Shown here: in pieces, positions 50,858 through 54,053 of the stretch
How the letters are laid out: each line of letters starts with the position of its first letter
How positions within the stretch are numbered: position 1 is the first letter of the stretch
Source: Chitinispirillales bacterium
GTDB taxonomy: Bacteria > Fibrobacterota > Chitinivibrionia > Chitinivibrionales > Chitinivibrionaceae
DNA length: 54,053 nucleotides
Direction of reading: 5' to 3'
Assembly: GCA_031254455.1 (NCBI GenBank)
Contig: JAIRUI010000099.1
Coordinates: forward strand, 1 to 54,053
Notes under the pieces: model-generated
Databases searched by the model: none
Seen by the model: only the letters and a program-made list of their open reading frames with translations
Told to the model about the DNA's origin: nothing
Translations under genes and position numbers: made by a program

Positions 50858-53401
50858 TTAATTAGCCACGATATTCACGATTTTGTTTGCGACGACAATT
50901 ACTTTACGAATCGTTAAATTTTCTAAGTACTTTTTGACATTGCCGTTTTCCAGCGCTAATTTTTTGGTTTCTTCCTGCGACGCTCCGTTTGGAATGTCAA
51001 TTGTCGCTCGCATTTTCCCATTAATCTGAACCCCGATTGTTATACTGTCCTTAATTATAGCCGTTTCATCTACTTTTGGGAACCGCGACCTGAATATCGA
51101 CTCTTTATTTCCCAAAAATCCCCACAATTCTTCAGACAAATGCGGCGTTATAGGCGCAAGAACTTTCAGCATAATTTCAATCGTTTCCGTCAATACGGTC
51201 TTCGAACATTTTTCATTCAACTTTCTAAACGAATTAAGTAATTCCATAGACCGAGCAAGCGCCGTATTGAACTGCCAATTTTCGTCGTAATACTGGATTA
51301 TGCTCTTGAGGGCGCTGTGGGCGGCAAAACGCATTTCTTTATCGGCAAAACCGTCACCCGCTTTTTGCGAATTTAAGTTTTGAATCGCCTGCGATACGGA
51401 TTCCCAAAATCTCGTCAAAAATCTTGAAATCCCGATAACGCCTTCTTCTTTCCAAATCCTATCGTTAATCGGAGGAACGTCCGCTAATATGTATGCTCTC
51501 ATAGTATCTGCGCCGAAGCGGTTTATTATGTCTTCAGGGTCGATTACGTTCAGACGTGTTTTTGACATTTTCGCTACTTCCGCTTCAATTTTTTTGGCAC
51601 AGTGAACACATTTTCCATCGGAAACTTCGTCGGGTTTGAGCCATTTATGCTGCGGACATCTGTAAGACATTGCGCAAACCATCCCTTGTGTGAATAATTT
51701 TTTTGCCGGCTCGTCGAAATCTATGAGTCCCAACTCTTTCATAACCATAGTGAAAAAACGCACGTAAATCAGATGCATGGTCGCATGTTCGATTCCGCCG
51801 ATATAAATGTCAATCGGTCCCCAGTAATTCGCTTCGTCCTTGCGAAACGGCGCGTCATGACAGTTTGTAGAACAATACCGTAAATAATACCACGACGAAT
51901 CTACGAAAGTATCCATCGTATCTGTTTCGCGTTTGGCTTCTGCGCCGCATTTTGGGCATTTGCATTTGACAAAACTCTCGCTTCTCGCAAGCGGAGAGTC
52001 TCCGTCGGGACGAAATTCCACATCATCGGGAAGTTTTACCGGTAAATCGCTTTCGGGAACGCAAACGACTCCGCATTTGGGACAATGAATAATCGGAATA
52101 GGCGCACCCCAGTACCTTTGACGCGACAAAAGCCAATCACGCAGACGATAATTAAGCGTTTTTTTACCGAAACCTTTTTCTTCCAGATACGAAATTATAT
52201 CGCTCATAGCCTCTCTGTTGTTTCTCCCGCTGAACTGCGCGGAATCTACCAGAATTCCGTCGCCTTCATAAGCGCATTCCATTTCGTTTTCAACTAATTT
52301 TTTGTTCGCCGACTGAATTACGACCTTTTTTTCTATGCCGTATTTTTGCGCAAATTCAAAATCGCGCTGATCGTGAGTAGGAACAGCCATTACGACGCCC
52401 GTTCCGTAAGACATTATCGCAAAATTCGCTACGAAAATCTTAACTTTCTCGCCATTAACGGGATTTATCGCATAGGCGCCCGTCCAAACACCTTCTTTTT
52501 CGCGGGAAAGCAATTCCTTTTCGCTTGTTCCCAACTTTTTCATTTCTTCGATTTTTGCACGGATTTCGTTTTCGTTTTGCCGCCCCTTAATCAATTCCTG
52601 CGCAAGCGGATGCTGCGGCGCCATCGACATAAACTTCACTCCCCAAAGCGTATCGGGACGTGTCGTGTAAACGTCGATTGTTTTATCCGAATTCTCAATT
52701 TTGAAACCGACAAGCGCGCCTTCGCTCCGTCCTATCCATTCCTTTTGCATTTTAATGACGCGTTCAGGCCATTGTGTAAGTTTTTCATGATTATCAAGCA
52801 GTTTTTGCGCATATTTGCTCATCAAAAAATACCACTGACGCAAATCCTTTTGTATGACGTCAGTCCCGCACCGTTCACACTTTCCCTCTTGAACCTGTTC
52901 GTTTGCAAGCACGGTTTTGCAACTCGGACAATAATTCACCGCGCCGTCTTTTTGCGCCACAAGCCCTTTTTTATAAAACTGCAAAAACAACCATTGCGTC
53001 CATTTGTAATAATCTTCTGCACTTGTCGAAAGTTCGCGGGTTTTATCAAATCCCCATCCAGCCATAGCCATTTGCGACTTCATTCTTTCAATGTTTATTT
53101 TAATATTTTGCGACGGATGAATGCCGTTTTTTATGGCGGCGTTTTCTGCGGGAAGCCCAAACGAATCCCAGCCGATAGGAGTCATAACGTTGTATCCGTT
53201 CATCATACTGTAACGAGCGATTACGTCGTTAATCGTGTAATTCATTACGTGCCCCATATGCAACGCACCGCTTGGATAGGGAAACATCGACAATATGTAC
53301 TTTTTTGGTTTTGAATTATCTTCTTTCGCAAAAAACAATCCCATATATTCCCATTTATCTTGCCATTTTTTCTCAAATTCGCTCGGTTGATAACCGCTCA
53401 T
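50858..53401 (-). CDS. leuS: Leucyl-tRNA synthetase
   Basis: Charges tRNA-Leu. 847 aa class I synthetase: HIGH box in PSGALHMGHVMNYT, a CP1 editing domain with the usual threonine-rich words (VYTTRPDTLWGVKFM), a zinc-binding insert (CPSCKTVL ... CERCG) and the KMSK loop near residue 611, which reads KMSKT instead of KMSKS. A second Cys/His cluster (CPQH ... CVHC) sits just before the KMSK loop. GGAGGA lies just before the ATG. It follows a small Cys-rich gene on the same strand with a 48-bp gap. Confidence 0.95.
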   Translation of the reverse strand: MSGYQPSEFEKKWQDKWEYMGLFFAKEDNSKPKKYILSMFPYPSGALHMGHVMNYTINDVIARYSMMNGYNVMTPIGWDSFGLPAENAAIKNGIHPSQNIKINIERMKSQMAMAGWGFDKTRELSTSAEDYYKWTQWLFLQFYKKGLVAQKDGAVNYCPSCKTVLANEQVQEGKCERCGTDVIQKDLRQWYFLMSKYAQKLLDNHEKLTQWPERVIKMQKEWIGRSEGALVGFKIENSDKTIDVYTTRPDTLWGVKFMSMAPQHPLAQELIKGRQNENEIRAKIEEMKKLGTSEKELLSREKEGVWTGAYAINPVNGEKVKIFVANFAIMSYGTGVVMAVPTHDQRDFEFAQKYGIEKKVVIQSANKKLVENEMECAYEGDGILVDSAQFSGRNNREAMSDIISYLEEKGFGKKTLNYRLRDWLLSRQRYWGAPIPIIHCPKCGVVCVPESDLPVKLPDDVEFRPDGDSPLARSESFVKCKCPKCGAEAKRETDTMDTFVDSSWYYLRYCSTNCHDAPFRKDEANYWGPIDIYIGGIEHATMHLIYVRFFTMVMKELGLIDFDEPAKKLFTQGMVCAMSYRCPQHKWLKPDEVSDGKCVHCAKKIEAEVAKMSKTRLNVIDPEDIINRFGADTMRAYILADVPPINDRIWKEEGVIGISRFLTRFWESVSQAIQNLNSQKAGDGFADKEMRFAAHSALKSIIQYYDENWQFNTALARSMELLNSFRKLNEKCSKTVLTETIEIMLKVLAPITPHLSEELWGFLGNKESIFRSRFPKVDETAIIKDSITIGVQINGKMRATIDIPNGASQEETKKLALENGNVKKYLENLTIRKVIVVANKIVNIVAN

Positions 53402-53449
53402 TTTCTCCTCCGTTACTCTTTCTCTTAACTTTTCGAGAACCGCTCACTT

Positions 53450-53779
53450 CTATTTCTTTGCTTTCTCAAACTCATATTTCAAAATCGGATCGCATTTTCC
53501 AGGATATTTCGCAGTAACACTATCCGTACATCCAGAAAAGTCCAACTTTTCGCAATTCATGCAAACGTTTTCATACCACTCGTCGCTGATATTGTGCGGC
53601 TTATTACCTTCTTCGCCGTCACCGTCGCCAGACGCTTTATCAGCTTTTTGCAGTATAGATTTTGCAAGAAGTCCTAACTGTTCAACCATCTCTGCCGGCA
53701 TCTGCTGCGCCGCCATTTGAATATAAATAGACAACGCTTCTTTAATTACCTGTTTCTCGTCGTTTGTAAAAATCGACAT
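53450..53779 (-). CDS. Small Cys-containing protein of unknown function
   Basis: 109 aa that I do not recognise. The first 50 residues are helical (KQVIKEALSIYIQMAAQQM ... LGLLAKSIL), then an acidic Gly/Asp linker (GDGDGEEG) and a C-terminal part with four Cys (C73 and C76 in a CxxC, then CTD and KCDPI) that could bind a metal or a cluster. AAGGAG lies before the ATG. It is just upstream of leuS and probably cotranscribed with it. The Cys spacing does not match a standard zinc ribbon. Confidence 0.7.
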   Translation of the reverse strand: MSIFTNDEKQVIKEALSIYIQMAAQQMPAEMVEQLGLLAKSILQKADKASGDGDGEEGNKPHNISDEWYENVCMNCEKLDFSGCTDSVTAKYPGKCDPILKYEFEKAKK

Positions 53780-53937
53780 ATTTTACTCCTTAATTTTCAT
53801 ATAAAATAATTTTTTGCTAATATAAATAATCTTTAACAATTATGTATTTCTTATTTATCTTTTCGCCTACGTTTACCGTCTCTTTGTCATCTAAAACACA
53901 ACATTATCAATGTTATCGCAAACGGCTTGCCTTAATC

Positions 53938-54053
53938 TCAATAAATTTTCAGATTTTCATCAAGAATTTCAACATTCTCACCGCTTGGACGCAATACTCC
54001 GATGCCTTGTCTTAACGCTTCTTCTTCCGTATTATCTTCAAACGACATTCCCG
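53938..54053 (-). CDS. 3' end of an unknown gene (partial)
   Basis: The last 38 codons of a minus-strand frame that runs off the window edge: acidic, with EEEALRQGIGVLRPSGENVE and ending DENLKIY. There is an ATG near the edge (about 54046), so it may also be a short complete protein of 36 aa. No function recognised. Confidence 0.4.
   Translation of the reverse strand, partial: GMSFEDNTEEEALRQGIGVLRPSGENVEILDENLKIY

Noticed and set aside
52346..53314. Long plus-strand frame (322 codons) opposite leuS
   Set aside because: Antisense shadow of a clearly recognised synthetase; rich in Phe, His and Arg with no domain.
1..54053. tRNA, rRNA or CRISPR array
   Set aside because: None of the intergenic stretches holds a cloverleaf with the usual TTCGA arm, an rRNA signature or regularly spaced repeats.

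Overview
The window reads as chromosomal DNA of a low-GC, Gram-negative bacterium. An outer membrane is implied by a TamB-like protein, a Wza-like SLBB export protein with a Wzz-like partner, lipoprotein signals and dTDP-rhamnose genes. A ParC-like topoisomerase of the Bacteroidetes style, InlB-type (Listeria-Bacteroides) repeats, a FlgD-like C-terminal domain on a secreted Gly-rich protein and a UbiA prenyltransferase of the archaeal-lipid type point to the Fibrobacterota/Bacteroidota (FCB) side of the tree, perhaps a gut-associated fibrobacter. This placement is inference from gene style, not from a marker gene.

Layout. 1-217: eroded KilA-N gene next to a topoisomerase A subunit (218-2128, minus). 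2298-6704: glgA, an SLBB export protein and a chain-length regulator in one plus-strand run. 6781-10418: trpG-trpE fusion, trpC and a UbiA-family enzyme, also one run. 10429-16619: accessory zone with a 59-aa zinc-ribbon-like protein found by reading the minus strand, an AccI-like restriction-modification pair, a metal P-type ATPase with its ArsR/CadC/SmtB-type repressor and a perfect 20-bp operator, and a HEPN/MNT module whose HEPN gene is frameshifted. 16620-23928: surface-protein region: two homologous, strongly structured leader elements, each in front of a secreted-protein gene with a related signal peptide; the first gene is truncated and an IS1595-family insertion lies between them; then a chain of hairpins, a LysM protein and a nine-repeat lipoprotein.

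23945-36469: mostly housekeeping genes: queD, a sugar transporter, a class II aldolase, leuA, an HtrA-type protease, tamB and clpC. 36603-47524: surface polysaccharide cluster with rmlD, rmlC and rmlA (no rmlB), a TupA-like ATP-grasp protein, a glycosyltransferase interrupted by an in-frame TGA, a GT61 enzyme, three capsule-type glycosyltransferases (two a tandem duplication), a double GT2 protein, a Stealth-family stub and a DUF23/GT2_4-like enzyme. 47572-54053: ppk1, a phosphofructokinase with an unusual active site, leuS, a small Cys-rich protein and the 3' end of an unknown gene.

The strongest candidate for something undescribed is the pair of leader elements at 16782-16956 and 18557-18744. 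Both have an 18-bp closing helix of unrelated sequence (so the pairing, not the sequence, is kept), a side hairpin on the 5' strand, two more helices, and a conserved apical-loop sequence that can pair, as a pseudoknot, with a stretch starting about 15 nt after the closing helix. In the second copy the downstream strand also overlaps a perfect complement of the ribosome-binding site, which suggests an RNA switch controlling a family of secreted proteins. No tRNA, rRNA or CRISPR array was seen.
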